DNA of 64,000 nucleotides, from the NCBI GenBank assembly GCA_026545225.1, contig CM048852.1, positions 58,349,146-58,413,145 on the forward strand. The letters are read 5' to 3'. The position numbers and the translations under genes were made by a program. The notes below the pieces were generated by a model that saw nothing but the letters and a program-made list of their open reading frames with translations, ran no database searches and was not told where the DNA came from. Each line of letters opens with the position of its first letter. Position 1 is the stretch's first letter. This document shows positions 62,605 to 64,000 of this stretch, piece by piece. This stretch comes from Cornus controversa. Lineage: Eukaryota; Streptophyta; Magnoliopsida; Cornales; Cornaceae.

Positions 62605-64000
62605 ATGGGAAAGTCCGAAGAAGAACAATCTCTACCCACAACTTTTGATCCCCGAAACGCAGAGAACAATGCAGAGAATCGATGCAGGGTTCGTGGGTGC
62701 GTCGGGGTCAAATGCGTCTTGGCTCTGGTAATGGGCCTTGCTGTGTTGCTCTCTGCAATCTTTTGGCTCCCCCCGTTTCTTCAGTACAGAGATCAGGGGG
62801 ATCTGGATCTGAATTCCACGTTTAGAGGTAGGTTCTTCGATTTTATTAGGTGAAAACTGCCTAATAGATTTTGTTACCTCTTCTGATAATTTTAGTTTCT
62901 GGGTATCAACATTGTCTAGAAGATTCGGATCTGCCATTTATATCTATCTATATATCTGTATATATGCATGTATTTGTATGCATAAAATCTGGGTTTTGAA
63001 TGATGTTTAATGATTTTTAGGTTTTTGGGTGTTTTTCATTTGTTGGGTGGTTCAACTTTTGAATTTAGATGTAAAATATTTGTTTAAATTACTGGGTTCT
63101 TCTAGTTAGGGGAATAATAATTTTAAGATCATTTCTTTTTTATTTTTAATTTTTTGTAATTTTGAGAGTTTTTAGATTTACAATCACGAAATGTTGGAGT
63201 GTAATAAAATAAATAATAATTCTGAATGTTTTGAGTTTGGAACTCGAGGGGCAGATTTATTTTTGTTTTTGTTTTTTTTCCTTCTAAATTTCTTTCTATT
63301 TACGTATAATGTGATGGTATTGTTGTTCTCTGGTGGATGGGAATTGCAATTGACAAATCTATACTGTCCTGCTGGGGAATTAAGGAAAATTGTAGAATTT
63401 GTTATCTCCAAGGGATTGCTATATTCAGCAAGAATTTTGCATTGTCTGACAGAATGATGCGAGGTTGATATAGGGCTGAAATTTCTACAATCTTTTAGAT
63501 TTTTATGTTATATATTTAATTTCATAAATCTACAGATACTTCAAGCCTGATCCTATATATTTGGTAAGGGAGTAACTTTTTTTTTTTTTATCATTTAGTT
63601 ATCAGTATCTTAATTTGGATAGAATACAGAAATCAAGTGTCCAGTTAGGGTAGATAGTTATTGAGGTCCGAGTTATGAGCTACTTTTGAGGGTCAAACCG
63701 TAAGTTAATGCTGGTGATTGTGCTATCTGGGTTAGGTGGTGTTTGATCTCTCTGATATATTAGCCTGGTTAGAATTTTGAATATCAAGACCATGTAATAG
63801 TAAGAGAAGCATTAGAATTTGTTATGCTTTGGACTCATGAATAGTATACTTCATGTGTACTTGTTTCTGAGTGTGTAAGTGGACAAAGTTAAGGGTACAA
63901 GGTCTGCTTGGAGTTCTTAACAGTCGTACCTGAAATAATGATGTTGTTTTCCAATAGATTTTTTCTTGCAGTTTATAGAGAACTACCAGCTGTTGTCATC
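62605..64000 (+). CDS. DUF7036-like membrane protein, partial (exon 1 and start of exon 2)
   Basis: Exon 1 runs from ATG 62605 to 62827 and ends at a good donor (TTTAGAG|GTAGGT); exon 2 starts at 63972 after TTTTTCTTGCAG and runs off the window. The phases agree. The 74 codons of exon 1 read MGKSEEEQSLP..., then a Cys/Arg cluster (RCRVRGCVGVKC) and one membrane helix beginning VLALVMGLAVLLSAIFWLPP, then FLQYRDQGDLDLNS. I recognise this layout, including the short polar N-terminus, the FWLPPF motif after the helix and the GDLDLDS-like motif, from plant DUF7036 proteins, whose function is unknown. Exon 2 begins VYRELPAVVI. A type II (N-in) topology is inferred. Confidence 0.72.
62828..63971 (+). 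other. Intron 1 of the DUF7036-like gene
   Basis: 1.14 kb, T-rich, with GT/AG ends and a pyrimidine tract before the acceptor. Open frames inside it (e.g. around 63,191-63,457) show no domain. Confidence 0.6.

Noticed and set aside
1-64000. CRISPR array, operon structure or phage/plasmid features
   Set aside because: Regular repeat arrays are all transposon-internal or microsatellites, and genes have spliceosomal introns; the DNA is plant nuclear.

Overview
This is nuclear DNA of a flowering plant, most likely a eudicot. It is AT-rich, its genes carry GT-AG introns, its spacers are long and full of DNA transposons, and every recognisable gene belongs to a land-plant family (VQ protein, MAPKK of the MKK4/5 type, USP-like/pseudokinase, RHC1A-type RING-H2 ligase, SPT6-like elongation factor, DUF7036-like membrane protein). 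I see no prokaryotic, organellar or CRISPR features. All gene models were built by reading splice sites and reading frame by eye.

Layout. 1-4376: spacer with no convincing gene. 4377-4985 (-): VQ-motif protein of the CAMBP25/VQ15 type, single exon. 4986-11745: AT-rich spacer with an as-1-like TGACG cluster, a hAT-type MITE (8940-9452) and a Tourist-type MITE (10867-11209), each sitting inside a copy of the same older repeat. 11746-12706 (+): decayed MKK4/MKK5-like kinase whose docking-motif N-terminus is in another frame. 15280-20382 (-): nine-exon gene for a USP-domain plus pseudokinase-domain protein; its 2.1-kb third intron holds an antisense LINE 3' end and a small inverted-repeat element. 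23254-25632: two nested Mutator-like terminal-inverted-repeat elements. 26050-28523 (+): RHC1A-type RING-H2 E3 ligase with an intronless coding region and a probable 5' UTR exon carrying a short uORF. 30742-42460 (-): complete 17-exon SPT6-like gene (1675 codons) ending in a GW-rich ARGONAUTE-hook region; several introns carry duplications and transposon pieces. 42461-49721: spacer with a hAT MITE (44432-44961) and a probable solo LTR near 46.6-48.5 kb. 49722-55603: a 5.9-kb Mutator-like element (MULE) with terminal inverted repeats, a decayed MURA-type transposase gene on + and a second, convergent gene fragment on - coding for a GRF-type zinc finger plus a C-terminal membrane helix. 55604-62604: spacer, perhaps with LTR-retrotransposon sequence at its left end. 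62605-64000 (+): first exon and start of the second exon of a DUF7036-like membrane protein, cut by the window end.

The host genes do not form one pathway. Themes are signalling and immunity (VQ protein, MAPKK relic, pseudokinase), ubiquitination (RHC1A) and chromatin transcription linked to small-RNA silencing (SPT6-like). From memory, Arabidopsis RHC1A (At2g40830) and CAMBP25 (At2g41010) lie close together on chromosome 2, so their co-occurrence here may be old microsynteny. The most interesting structures are the MULE with a convergent GRF-finger/membrane gene, in which every stop interrupting the main 950-bp transposase stretch lies where a Trp is expected, the nested TIR elements whose empty site can be reconstructed, and the MKK4/5 relic that has lost its ATP-anchoring Lys and one activation-loop phospho-acceptor position.
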